This document shows, one piece after another, positions 12,655 through 24,298 of a stretch of DNA of 64,000 nucleotides. The stretch covers positions 716,210 through 780,209 of the forward strand of contig JAESUZ010000424.1 of assembly GCA_017311185.1 (NCBI GenBank), read 5' to 3'. Under the pieces are notes generated by a model that saw only the letters and a list, made by a program, of their open reading frames with translations, ran no database searches and was not told the origin of the DNA. This DNA comes from Proteles cristata cristata. Taxonomy: Eukaryota > Chordata > Mammalia > Carnivora > Hyaenidae. Position 1 is the first letter of the stretch, and every line of letters begins with the position of its first letter. Position numbers and translations under genes: made by a program.

Positions 12655-12860
12655 CTGGGGGCATCGGTTGACTCAGTTGGTTGAACATTAGACTCTTAAA
12701 TTCTGCTGGAGTCATGATCCCAAAGTTGTGGGATTGAGCACCACATTGGGCTCTGTGCTGAGCATGGAGCTTACTTAAGATTCTCTCTCTGTCCCCCCCT
12801 CTCCTTTGCTTGTGCTCTATCTCTCTCTCAAAATTAAAAAAAAACAAAAAACAAAAAAAC
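12655..12860 (+). mobile_element. Diverged feline SINE
   Basis: The order is head (GGTTGACTCAGTTGGTTGAA), GAGTCATGATCCCAAAG, GGGCTCTGTGCTGAGCATGG, a CT-rich segment and an A-rich tail. Many substitutions mark it as an older copy. Confidence 0.85.
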
Positions 12861-12933
12861 TCCAATTAAAAGGAGTTTAACCAGTAACCTAAGTCAAATA
12901 CTAATAAACGTAAAAAAACATTCAAATGCTTAA

Positions 12934-12998
12934 AAATCACTGAATGAAGTGAAATCACTGAAAAATCACTGAATCACTGAATCAAATGCTGAATGAAG
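12934..12998. repeat. Short AATCACTGAA repeat cluster
   Basis: AATCACTGAA or AAATCACTG occurs four times within about 60 bases, mixed with two AATGCT/GAATGAAG units. It is an irregular tandem repeat of about 8-18 bp period. Confidence 0.7.
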
Positions 12999-14689
12999 AC
13001 CAGCAATTTGCCTTGATGTGCATATCATGAGATTCTATACTTTCTCCCCTCTCCTATCATCTTTCAGGAAGTAAAGAGGAAAGATGATTGGATACATTTC
13101 CTACCCTCTTAGTAGAAATTCAGAAAATTCTTTTCTGGTTCTTGAGTCTTAAGGAGTATTGTCCTAGAGGGGACTAGTTTTTGGATTGTAATTTCAGAGC
13201 ACTTTGACTTCTGGAATTGTGGGATTGTCTAACTTCTTGAGCTCCTCCTTGTGGGGAAAAAGACTGAGCTGCTGGAGCAAGTGAGCTTTGGTCTTTGCTC
13301 CATGGGACACTGCAGACAGAGGTGAAGCACAATGGGTGGGGATATAATAGAAGATCCCTCATATTAAGCTAAGATCACCAATGGACACATCCTCATTGTA
13401 AATATTAACAGGAAATAAATCTTAGAAGTAAGTAAAAATCTTCATATTTCTCATAATACTTAGTGCTTTGCCTTACAAATTGTGAATTTGCCTTCAATAT
13501 ACTTTGAATAATAATTTCTCTTATTAGAGCTTACAGAAGGTAGGCTTTTTTCCCTCTAAATACAGAAAAAAAAGTCATATCTCTAACTGGAATCTGAAGG
13601 GAAGAAACAAATTTACTCCTCAGAATTCTCCTTTTAGAAATTAAGCTTGCAAAAAATGATATGGATTTAAGTTACACATTTATTTATTTAATAGTCTAAG
13701 GAGGTCGAATCCAGGAGGATATCTTTTTTCAACATTTTTCACAAAACCATTGCCCTGGGACAGCCCAAGCTTTCCTGAGATTCAGCCCTACTGCATCTAT
13801 TAAGTATTATAATCTGGAATCTGTACCACAAATACCCTGGAAGTTTTTGTCTAGATTGTCGGTCACCATTCAATCACCACAGCATATTTTGGACTTTAAT
13901 TTCCTTTTCTTCAGCAAGTGACAATGTGGACATTCCATTCTTTTTTGAAACCCTCTTCTTATTTCAGCACGGCAATCCTGGTTCTAATTATCCCTTTCAA
14001 AATATCCTCCATCCCAACTATGTCCTCATTTCTTCTTTGGCCTTTAAATGGGGAAGCAATAATTTTAAGGCCCTTCTGGACCTTTATCCCAATTTCATTT
14101 ATAGTATTCAGCATGATCTACATAGCAGCACATATTCTTCATTTAATGCATAAATGAAAAAAGTACGTTTTATTGGCTCTGAGTCCATAGTTAATTTTAC
14201 ATAATTTATTGACCTTTGCCTCTGATTCTATTGTGCAGAAATCCATCATTAAAAAATATAGTGCAAGTAATGCAACCTATGGCATATTCCTCAGAGTTGT
14301 CTTGGTTGTGGATTCTCATATTTGCAGCTAGTTTGTAATTCTCTTTTTGTAATAATCTTTAATGGAAAGGATTCTGGTAGTGCACAGTAAGCTTCTGTTT
14401 TTATATCATCCAATTGCCAGGATGTGGAGGCTTAGGACCAAGACACACAACTATATTTACCTGTGTGATGATAGTATTAACCTGTTTTAAAAAAATGTCT
14501 TGTATATTTTCCCATCCTCTATATACCAATTTTGTAGGATGTCATAAGAAGTCCCTATAAAGTCTGGTTCTCCTTTCCCTCTCTATAAAATTGAGTGTAG
14601 GTTCCCCCCTTGTGTCTTTTACATACATTTATTACACGTCTGAAACAATTTAGACCTCTTCTTAATTTGTACATATGTTCTTCACTTAG
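12999..14689. other. Intergenic DNA without recognised features
   Basis: Two overlapping open frames near 13918-14157 are hydrophobic but match nothing I recognise. No repeat identified. Confidence 0.45.
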
Positions 14690-14935
14690 AGGCAGTGCAG
14701 GGCATATGTGGTTAAAATATGAGTTCCAGATTCACACGATTCAGTTCAAAGTCCCATCCTTGACTTGTAGGTTGTGCAGTCTTGAACACATTACTTCATC
14801 TCTCTCTACCTCAATTTCTTCACCTTTGAAATGAAGGTAATAATACCTATGGCATAGAGTTGTTGTGAAAATGAGATACAGTTATTCACGTGAAGAACCT
14901 GGCATGCAATAAGAACTCAAAAATTATAGAGGAAT
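14690..14935 (+). mobile_element. MIR element
   Basis: The MIR order is clear: 'gagttccagattcacacgat', 'cttgaacacattacttcat', 'acctcaatttcttcacctt', 'gaaatgaaggtaataatacc', 'agttgttgtgaaaatgagat' and 'aagaacctggcatgcaataa'. The following 14940-15010 ('ctccttgagggcaaggacaa') looks like an L2-type 3' segment. Confidence 0.8.
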
Positions 14936-15447
14936 AAACAGAATGTTGATCTCCTTGAGGGCAAGGACAATGTCTGTTTCCTACTGTGTTCTCATAACTT
15001 AGTTCAAGACCGTAATACCCCAGAAAGGTGATCTTATCACATCTGAAACTCTTCAATCACAGAGATTTAATGAGTCTCCCTTGTTCATGATTCCTGGTGC
15101 TCCAATTTCTTTCTTATTTCTTTTCACTGCTCAATAAACTCTTACTTTATACATAATAGATAAGTATGATTTTGAGTGATATTGCATGAAGCCAAATCCA
15201 CATGATATATGAATTTAGATGACACTTTAAAAAGCCAATTTAATAAAACTACTGAATTTTTATGTGATTTTAGACATTGAAATTTTATAAATTATTCACA
15301 ACAAAAATGTGCACTGAAACATTTACCTTCTTGTTAGGTGTGTTGGGGTCACAGAACATATCTCCAGAATGAAATAATTAGTCAACAGCTAGTCATTTCT
15401 TTCTATCCAGATGTTTTGGAGTATTTGATTGAAAAATCTATGTAATT

Positions 15448-15667
15448 GGGGTGTCTGGGTGGCTCAGTTGGTTAAGCATCCTACTCTAAGTTTCAGCTCA
15501 GGTCATGATTTCAAGGTTCATGAGATTGAGCCCTGTGTTGGGCTCTGTGCTGACAGAATGGAGCCTGCTTGGGATTCTCTCTCTCCCTTCTCTCTCTTTT
15601 TCTGCCCCTTCCCTGCTTGTGCTCTGTCTCTCTCTCAAAATAAATAAACACTTAAAAAAGAAAGAAA
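15448..15667 (+). mobile_element. Feline SINE
   Basis: GGGGTGTCTGGGTGGCTCAG head, TTCAGCTCAGGTCATGATTT, GGGCTCTGTGCTGACAG, CT-rich segment and AAATAAATAAACAC tail. The flanks AAATCTATGTAATT and AAATTCTGTGTAGTT look like a decayed target-site duplication. Confidence 0.93.
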
Positions 15668-17940
15668 GAAATTCTGTGTAGTTAAAAGAATTTTCTATTT
15701 TTATCTTAACATTTTTAGTTACAAGAGGTTTTTGTTACAAAAGGTCTGTTTTGGGGTATTAAAATACTTTTGTCATAAGGTTTAAAAGTTAATTCCAACA
15801 ATTTATCTTAGGTTTTATTATTCTATATTAAATCTCTGAAGAATATTTTTCAGAAAATAACCTTAATGCAAATTTATAGTATTTATTTTCAATTATTGTA
15901 GATCAGAAAATCTAAAATATGTTTAGTTGTAAAAGACTTGGTTGAGTTCTCCTGGAGCATTCAAGAGGTAGATGTGACCCCAGGCCTGTTGAACGTTTGT
16001 TTTACTCATTGTTTACATTTCTTTCAGCCTGAAAATTCAGTTTAACCACAAGTAAAACACAGTTCCCTCAGATTTGGTGGAATAATTTAAAAGCATCTCT
16101 TTGTTTTCCATTTTGTTGCCAAAAGGCAAAAAATGTCAATAGCAGCCAGACTGATGAGTCCACACCTTACCAGCTAGCCAGAGAAGAGAAAGCTCAGTGC
16201 ACGGAGACAGCTAGAAATTAGTAGTCCCATCAAACCATTTTCTTCACACTTAAACCATGCTAAAATTCTAATGCATTTCTGAGCCCAATCAAGCTTTACA
16301 AAATGACTTAGAATGGCCGACTTGCTTTCTGAAGAGCCAAGTTAACTTCTACGAATAGGTCAGCTCATTTGAAACTGCTGTTCAAATATTCTAAACTGCC
16401 ACATCACATCCTCATATGAAATACACTTTTGCCCTTTCCTATAAATTTTGTAGAGCAGAATACAACATTATTCATTGGGTTTCTCTCTTTCTCTTTCTGT
16501 CTCTCTTCTTGAGATAATCACATCCTTAGGGCATTATAAGGGAAGACATGTATCCAAGCTCCTATAATCCCCAGGAGTGTGATTGCCTTGCAGTAATTAT
16601 ACTCTCCTTCCAAGATGTCTTATACTATTATTATGGTGCCTTATTGCTCAAATACGACAAAGATATCTGATAATGTAATTACTTCACCTTATCATGCTTT
16701 AATAAATAATGTAGGAAGAATGGCTTCTGCAGAGAGCTTGTCGAAACACGCTAAGCATCCAAAGAGAAAGGATCTGTTATATAGCTAAAATTAATTTGAG
16801 GAGCTGAAGGTAAGCAACAGAAACATTAACATCAAATATTTTGCCATGAATGATTAAACAATACACAGAAAGCAGGGGATATCAAAGCACAGTTCCCCCT
16901 CCAGCCACTTGGAGAACAGACTGCCCATCCAAGTATGAACATTTGGTACTTATGTGTCTTTTGAGGCATGAAGAGATGCCTGAGATTTGTTGTTTCTCTA
17001 TTCTTAGACTTACCCCTGCCCCTCCACCTAACATAATTGTTATAAAGGTAGATCGATATGTGTTTGAAACATCAGCCATTATACAAAGAAGAGCTTCCCA
17101 TGGTCATTGATTTAATAACATCTAATGATTATTTCTTTCACTCACTTTCTTGAAGATTTTCTGCTTTCCCCTTTTAGCTTTTTATATAGCCAGGGACTAT
17201 ATTGATTAGTGCTTGACAGACAATTCTGATTATAATTAAAAAACTCATTGCATACATGGAGAGATATTTTAACAATAAAGCGACATGCTTATTATCTAGT
17301 TAAGGGATATTCTTCAGACTATAGCCATGATGGAGACTCCTATTAAATGAAGAATAATCTAAGCAGCCTTGAATTCTATCTACTGAAAGACAAAAAACAA
17401 AAGAATACTACCTGGATCAGAAGCTTTGTGGGGGATAGTACAAGAAATGAGTATGGCAATGTGTAATGGGTTAGGAACCTTGCACTGAGCACTGTGTTAG
17501 GTGCTGTTCTCTCCAAACTGAGGAGAGCATCAGCCACAAAATCAGTATTCAAAAGCTGTGAAATAAATGGACTAATTAATTAAGGAGCCAAGTCAGCTAG
17601 AACACTTTGAGGAAACTAAACACTAAGTCATTTGGAAAAGATTAAATGAATTAATTCACACACACACAAAAAAATAGTAAATGTTCAAAAATGTTAAATG
17701 ATTACTAGATTATTTCATTTTTCAGTCTGTTATATTGTGATGGACTAAGCATATTACCAATAGAAAATACAAAGGAAGTCCAAATTTATTGCAAGATGGA
17801 GTTGCAAGGGAGAGAGAAAAGAAGGGGAAAACAGATGGAAACAATTACTATATAATAAGGAATATCTATAAGCAACTTTGGCAGCCTATATCTTAAGGAT
17901 GAAATATTGGGCTCTCCATTCTCTTATGAGCCCCATGGCA
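15668..17940. other. Repeat-poor unique DNA
   Basis: There is no recognisable transposon over most of this stretch, including about 700 bp at 16150-16880 with mixed AT/GC composition and several TAATTA/GATAA-type motifs. No coding frame is convincing. See the finding on a possible conserved non-coding element. Confidence 0.4.
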
Positions 17941-17944
17941 GAAA

Positions 17945-18060
17945 CAGAAGTTGATAACCTACTATGTAACAGGCATAATGCTAGATCTTGATCTATACAA
18001 AAAAGAATAGAACACAATGCCTATTCTCAAAGCATAGACAGATAGACAATAAATAGATGC
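17945..18060 (+). mobile_element. L2 fragment
   Basis: 'gataacctactatgtaacag', 'gcataatgctagatcttg', 'caatgcctattctcaaagc' and 'agatagacaataaatagat' follow the L2 3' consensus order. Confidence 0.65.
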
Positions 18061-18165
18061 AAATATAGATGTTTATGTATATAAAACAAAGTATACATAC
18101 ATATATATCAAAGTATAACAACATATATGTAACAAATATAACTATATATATAGTTGATAATAACT
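18061..18165. repeat. AT-rich low-complexity tract with palindrome
   Basis: TA/ACATA-rich DNA containing the perfect 16-bp palindrome AACTATATATATAGTT at 18140-18155. Confidence 0.8.
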
Positions 18166-18183
18166 TCTAAGTGATTAGAGCAT

Positions 18184-18640
18184 CAGTTTTCTATTGTTGT
18201 TTTAACAAATTACCACAAACATTGCGGCTTAAAACAACATACATTTGTTATCTTATAGTTCTAGAGGTCAGAATCATAACATAGATCTGAATGGGTCCAA
18301 GGGAAAGTTGTAAGCAGAATTGTATTCTTTTTGGAGGCTCTGAAGATTATAATTTTTATTTGCTTTTTCTAGCTTCTAGAAGTCCCTACATTCCTTGGCT
18401 CATTACCTCTTTTTTCCATGTTCAAAACAAGCAATAGTGAGATCTTCTCAAATGGCATCCCTCTGACCTCTTTTATCTCCTTCTTCCACTTTTCAGGGTT
18501 TTGTAATGGTATATGGATATATGGAAGGCAAATCCATGTCCAGAACCGGTGTCTATTCCATTAAGAGAAAAGCACTGCCAGAGTGTAGGGCTTTCTAACT
18601 TCTTTGGAGGAAGATGAAAGATAAGATTAATAGTACATAT
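18184..18640 (-). mobile_element. MaLR/MLT1-like LTR
   Basis: The plus strand shows the complemented LTR 3' end 'attgttgttttaacaaatta', 'ccacaaacattgcggctta', 'acatttgttatcttatagtt', then 'ttccttggctcattacctc' and 'ctctgacctcttttatctcc'. This is the MLT1 pattern on the minus strand. It may be the 3' LTR of the internal region that follows. Confidence 0.55.
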
Positions 18641-18724
18641 TTTTGTCACTGTAGTAGGGTCCTTCCTTGAGGAGACCTGGTCTCCCCTTCCTTCTATGGG
18701 TTCCGTTTGTTTAAACTTGCTCGA

Positions 18725-18925
18725 GGGATGCTTGGGTGACTCAGTTTGTTAAGCGTCTGACTTCAGCTCAGGTCATGATCTCACGGCTTATGGGTTCAAG
18801 CCCCATGTCAGGCTCTGTGCTGACAGCTCACAGTCTAGGGTGCTTTGGATTCTGTGTCTCCCTCTCTCTCTGCCCCTCCTATGCTCACACTCTGCATCTC
18901 TCTCAAAAGTAAATAAACATTAAAG
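18725..18925 (+). mobile_element. Feline SINE
   Basis: GGGATGCTTGGGTGACTCAG head, TTCAGCTCAGGTCATGATCT, 'gggttcaagccccatgtc' B-box region, CT-rich segment and AAATAAACATTAAAG tail. It sits between the LTR and the putative internal region of an old MaLR element. Confidence 0.93.
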
Positions 18926-18939
18926 AAATATTTTTTAAT

Positions 18940-20640
18940 AAGACAGAGTTGATTGAGGTGCATTGACTCTCTGCTTTGGTGATTCAAGTTGAGTTCACAA
19001 CCTAGAATCCTTTCTTTTATATATATCAGATAGGAATAAATTGGCCATCTATTTCTTTGCTAGGGACATCATGATCAACTAGCCAAATGCTATAAGTTTC
19101 TACAAGTCACACTGTTCTGATTACTGCTTTGACTCTGCCATCCATTACAATATCCATATCTACCTTGTCTTTGGAATTATGCACTACCACTGGGCTTCTG
19201 CCACCTCAGGATCAATTATCCCCATTCCATTTAGGGAATTAGATGGTAGCATCTATTAGGTCCCCATTAAGTGGTAGCAATCCCACTATAATTTCTGACC
19301 TACAGAGAAATGCATTCACAGAGATCTTCAATGATATGGGCACCCCTCCACAAATTCATTTCTCATAGTGGTGAAAGGTATGTCCCATGAACCCTCCCAG
19401 GGTTGATAAGCATATCTTACATGTAAATCCACTCTAATATTCCATTCTCTCCAGGTTTTGGATACCTTCCTCCACAACATAACAAGGAACTTCTGGGATT
19501 TCAACTTCATTTTGTGTAGGCTACTTTCAGGTCCATATTTTAGCTAACCAAACTAATAGAGCACTTTTAAAACCTGTTAAACTAAACTCTGCTTAGACTC
19601 ATACCAAAACATTCAGTATGATGTAGAGTTATTTTCTTTCCATGATTAGCATCCTTATCATCCATCATCATAGCCTTAACATCCATCTTCACACATATTC
19701 TTCATACTTATGTCTGTATACATTAGAACAAGCATGGAGATCTTTTAATATATAGTACACTTTGTTGTGGGTCACACACAGTAATTCAACCTTTTAGGCT
19801 TCTGGAACTTAGGTCTAGATGCAGATCTAGAAGCAAAGAGGATTGCCAGGGGTAGGCCTTGAGGAAAATCACCAATTTCCTAAAAGGTGTCTGTTTCAGG
19901 GGAGACCATTATAGGATCTTCAGGCAAAGGAAAGCTACCCCCCTCAGGCATGGATAAAAGGAGTGCATCTGTGGGAAAAGAGGACTCCACAGATTTAGGG
20001 GTTACAGCTTCATTAGGATATCCCCACCTGACCCTATTCCAGTGATCAAGACCTCATTCTTCTTCAACAAACTACTTGCTTTAACAGAAGGTACTATGAT
20101 AAACTGGTAATTCAGTTTGAGTTGGAATTCCACCACTCATAGGTTGAGATTTGGGGTCTGATTTTTAGAAACCCAAGCCATGAAGTTCCAGAGGATAATG
20201 ATCTGGGTGAGGTTTTGTGGGTTTTTGGCTTTTGTTTTGGTTCGGATTTTGTTTTTGTTTTTGTTTTTACAGATACAGAATATTTCAGGTCACTTACGAA
20301 GAGCTTGAACTGGAAATTTGAAGCCCTGGGCTCATTTACTTCTTTGCCCCATTTTCTGCAGCACAGTTAGGAGTAGGTATCCAATCCTATCATACTTCCT
20401 AGTATAACTAACGTGTTCTCAAGTAGTGAGTCCACAGTTACCCAGAACCTTGCCTTCTGTAGGTATCTGATTTAAGAGAGTTGTGATTTTACCTTGTCCT
20501 ATTACCTTTTAACAGTTTTGTAGGGTTTCCACTGAGATATACAATGGTTTTATTTACAAGAGTCTTATAAACTTTGTTGCCAGCAACGTGCAATTTCTGG
20601 ATTATTTAAATTCAAGTGCATCTTTCTTGGCTTGTTGAGA
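18940..20640 (-). mobile_element. Probable MaLR/ERVL-type internal region
   Basis: From memory of the general pattern, 19040-19560 resembles the complement of a MaLR internal gag-like sequence: 'ccaggttttggatacctt', 'ggaacttctgggatttca' and 'gtccatattttagctaacc'. A minus-strand open frame at 19328-19510 is consistent with a decayed gag-like segment. Orientation agrees with the minus LTR at 18184. No protease, polymerase or env motifs are visible. Boundaries are uncertain. Confidence 0.4.
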
Positions 20641-22187
20641 TGAAATCAGAGTAATAATAGAATTTTGCTTTCTGTTTTTCTAGTTTTAATTTTGCTTTAT
20701 ACTAGTTGTGCATGGGTTTGTATTTCATTTGTTTACAGTTGACAAATTATTCCCCAGTGAATTTTATGGTCCGACCATTTAGTTATCTCTATAAAGGGGT
20801 TAATGATTTATAAAGATCTTGTCTCTAGGTGAGAAATATCAGATAATCTGTTAGTCTTTTCTGTTTGTCTATTATGAGCTAAAATAAGAATTCCTACCCA
20901 CTGGGAAGAGAAGAGACCTTTGATACATAATGACGAGTTCTGTAATTTGTGTTTACTCTTGATCCATGGCTGAAATTTTAAAACTGAAGTTTTCTCTATT
21001 TATGTCTATATGTCTGTCTATGTGTCTGTAATTCAGAAAGGCCTTTGTATGTATAATCTTTTTCTCCTTATGGGTAGTATTAATTGTTAAGATTATATAG
21101 CTTTTTGAAGGAGTTTTGTTGAATTAAATTAACCAGAGTTCTCTCCCTATAAGGTAATTGACCTTCTAATACTTTTAATGTGCTAGATTTTAAAAGTAAT
21201 TTTTCATAAAAACAAACAAAAATATTTAAGAATCCAAATTCATATAATTTAGGTAAATCTTTGACAAATGAGACTAGTTTATAAAAGTAATTATATTTTT
21301 TCTGACTTACCATTGCTAAGTACAATACATCCCTATGATTTTTCTGTTCAGTATTTTTGTCCTGAATTCACACAGGCTTACTAATCAAATAAATTAACAT
21401 TACTTTTACTTAAGGTTTAAAATTTAAATTTAAAGCAAGAAATTTAAATTTGTGTTCAACCAAATTGATTGACTAGTCTGATAAAATTTCAGTTCAACAG
21501 TAGCTATGTTTTTAGTATGCCAATTTAAAGATAATTTTTAAGACCTTTAGGTAACTTTAAATCTTACCCTTGTATTAATTTGAGTTAATTAATAGATATT
21601 CATTTACTATCTAGATAATTTCTCACTAAGATAAAAATATTGGAATCTTGATTACTAAACAATGCTTTTCAATTTGTAGGCTTTTGCTTTTTATTCTCAT
21701 ATAATATAGTGAGACTAGATCTCTGAATGTCTTAATGAACGTATTCATTGTTGCTACTTTGAGAAGCTGTATAAAGCATGGCTTTGCCATGGGTATCTAT
21801 GAGCTCTGCTGGGTTGTAAGGATGCTGCTGTGTAACATTCCTAGTTATCCACAGTTTTCTCTGTGACATAAAAGTTAGCTTTGGTTAAAAGTTTCTGCTT
21901 AGGAACAATAGTTCCAGCAAAACACAGCTGTGTGTATACTTCTATTTTTCAAACAAAGAGCAGTTTTATTCTAAAGGAGTGGTTTGTGGGTTGTCGTTTA
22001 ATCTTCAGATGCCTTCATGCTCTTTAACCTTATTGAGGACCCAAAGAGTGGGTTTTTTTAAGTTATAGTTATTGATATGTACCCATTTTGAAAATTGAAA
22101 CAGAAAACTTTCAAATATTTGTTTATTGGTTCACTTGAGGATAACCAGGATAATTGCATTGCATGTCAGCAGCTTAGTAATAATAAG
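20641..22187. other. AT-rich intergenic DNA
   Basis: No gene recognised. It may include further decayed LTR-retroelement sequence, but I cannot support a specific call. Confidence 0.4.
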
Positions 22188-22200
22188 AAATTAATTTTCA

Positions 22201-22357
22201 GGGGCAACTGGGTGGTTCAGTTGGTTAAGAGTCAGTCAGGGCTCTGTGCTGACAGTGTGGAGCCTGCTTTGGATTCCCTCTCTCCCTCTGTCCCTGCCCC
22301 TTCCCTGTTTGCACTCTCTCTGTCTCTCAAAAATAAATAAACATTTTTTAAAAAAAT
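22201..22357 (+). mobile_element. Feline SINE with internal deletion
   Basis: The head GGGGCAACTGGGTGGTTCAG runs into GTTAAGAGTCAG and then directly into TCAGGGCTCTGTGCTGACAG, so the B-box region is deleted. The 3' half and A-rich tail are normal. The target-site duplication is AAATTAATTTTCA (22188-22200) and AAATTATTTTTCA (22358-22370). Confidence 0.93.
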
Positions 22358-22370
22358 AAATTATTTTTCA

Positions 22371-23154
22371 ACTTGTGAATACCCTGCAATTGATCCTACA
22401 GTATAGTGTCTGCTTCAGAATGTAAAAGATCATAATGTAGTACAAAATTTTTAAATGAATGTACTTTACAATGGTTTGTAATATCTGAGTGTGAAAAGCA
22501 ACGACGTGTTAAAATCTTAGCAAAGTCTGCTCAATTTTTGATGCAGTCATTTTTCTTTTGCCATTGATTGCTTCCACCTACACTATGGAAAGGGTTCTTC
22601 CTTCCTCCCTGCCTCCCTCCCTTCTTTCCTTCCTTTTTTTTTTTTTTTACTTTCTGTGTAATCTGTCTAGATAACAAATACTCAATGTCTTACCAAAATA
22701 ACGTTCTATCTATTTTGTTGACATTACTATATCTGATTATGTATGAAAACTATTTTCTCACTGAAAAAAAAAAGCTAAGATTCTTTACAATCACATTACC
22801 TTCCATGTTTATTTTTTAGTATTTTGTTGTCACTTTGAAAGAGCCAGCTATTGTTTCTTAGGCATCCATAATCTAATTTCTACCTCAGATGTTAAAATCT
22901 ACTGACAATTTTTATTTTGCCTTCCCCAGATGGAATCCTAAATGTAAAATGAAACAAAATAAAATAAAACTTTTATGATATCTTTTGCACCTATAACTAT
23001 GTAAAATTTCACAAAGAGTTTATGGAAAATCAAGTTGTGTCCTTCCAACATGTTAAAAACAGAGATACTAGAAATAATTCCTTTTACCTGATATGTTGCT
23101 ATTGATAATTTGCATGGGAAGCATTGTCTACCAAGAAATGCTTAATAGTAATGT
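22371..23154. other. AT-rich intergenic DNA
   Basis: Holds a T14-type tract near 22636 next to a CCTTCCTCC-rich pyrimidine run. No gene seen. Confidence 0.5.
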
Positions 23155-23270
23155 AACAAGACAGATGGTAGCTACACATATGGTGAACATATCATATTGT
23201 ATAAACTTTTTTAACCACTAAGTTGTGCACCCGAAACTAATATAACTAATATTAAACATAAAATATTTAC
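23155..23270 (+). mobile_element. Old L1 3'-end fragment
   Basis: 'atggtgaacatatcatattg', 'actaagttgtgcacccgaaa' and 'ctaatataactaatatta' match the 3' terminal block of older mammalian L1 families (TTGTACACCTGAAACTAATATAA). Confidence 0.6.
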
Positions 23271-23639
23271 TAGACTGAAATTTTAAAAAATATTTCATAA
23301 AAAAATAAATGAAATGCTTAGCCTCCACCAGGTTAAATTTCTAATGATAAAATGTTATCAATACAAACATTTCAGAAATTTCATGTTACAGGGGAAGTTT
23401 CTAAATAACTGTCAATGCTTTCACTCTCCTTGACATGTTCCTATTTTTCACAGTCCTATGCTGCTTGGCATGATATTACACAAAAGTGGTACAAGTTATT
23501 AGGCATAATTTTGGTTACTTTTTTGAAATGTTAATTTGGTTGCAACATTACTTCTTTAATTTGAATCTGTGATTTTCAGTGATTTCACATCACTTACCTA
23601 TGAGTTTTATTAAAAACATAATAAATGTGAAATAATAAG

Positions 23640-24143
23640 AAATACATATATGAGTTTTGACCCCAGTTCCATACACAGAGCTCCTAAAGCCCTTGTAGTT
23701 TTATAAATGATAGGAGTGTCTGACACAGAATTCTTAAGTCCCTTGTAATTTTCTGGGTGATATGAGCATCTCTTGTTCTAATGAGTCAACTCGTAGGAAG
23801 CTCCTGAGTCATAAGTGGTCATTCAAAACATCAAGACATGATTAGAAGCTCGGGACTTTCAGCCACACACCACCATTCTCTGGATGGAAGAGAAAGGCGG
23901 GAAATGGAGTTAGTAATCAATTGTTCCTACAAGATGAAATCTTCAAAAAAAATCCCAGAAGTGTGTGATTCAAAGAGCTTCCAGGTGCTGGAGGTGCATC
24001 CAAAGGAGGTGCTGGGAAGATAGCACTCCTATAGAGGGCATAGAAACTCCATACCCCTTTCCCATATCTGACCCTATATATCTCTTCACCTGGCTGTTCA
24101 TCTATATCCTTTATTATATCCTTTCTAATAAACCAGTAAATGT
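23640..24143 (+). mobile_element. Old LTR, left part, split by L1-1
   Basis: This ends with 'tcacctggctgttcatcta', 'tatcctttctaataaacca', a polyadenylation-like AATAAA. The element resumes after the L1 at 31038 ('gcaagtgtttccctgaagtc'). The layout (AATAAA then a downstream R/U5-like part) indicates an LTR, probably ERVL-type. I do not assign a subfamily. Confidence 0.6.
24127..24143. repeat. L1-1 5' target-site duplication
   Basis: AATAAACCAGTAAATGT, repeated exactly at 31021-31037 on the other side of the L1. Confidence 0.97.
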
Positions 24144-24154
24144 GGGAGAGGGGG

Positions 24155-24165
24155 CAAGATGGCGG
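24155..24165 (+). promoter_or_regulatory. YY1-type site CAAGATGGCGG
   Basis: CAAGATGGCGG lies 11 bases from the L1 5' end. In human L1 the same motif near +13 binds YY1 and sets accurate transcription initiation. Identity of the motif is seen directly; binding in this species is inferred. Confidence 0.7.
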
Positions 24166-24298
24166 AGAAGTAAGGAGCTCCGTACTTGCACTCGCGCCCA
24201 TACATCACACAGAAAAGATCTGAAGCCATTGGAAACCATACAAAACCTGAGAGACTGGGAGAAAAAGGACGCAGAATCCACTGAGAAAGCCTTCTAAC

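Noticed and set aside
13918..14157. Small membrane protein suggested by a hydrophobic 79-codon frame
   Set aside because: A second overlapping frame is equally open; no signal, conserved motif or promoter context, and T-rich DNA naturally encodes hydrophobic residues.
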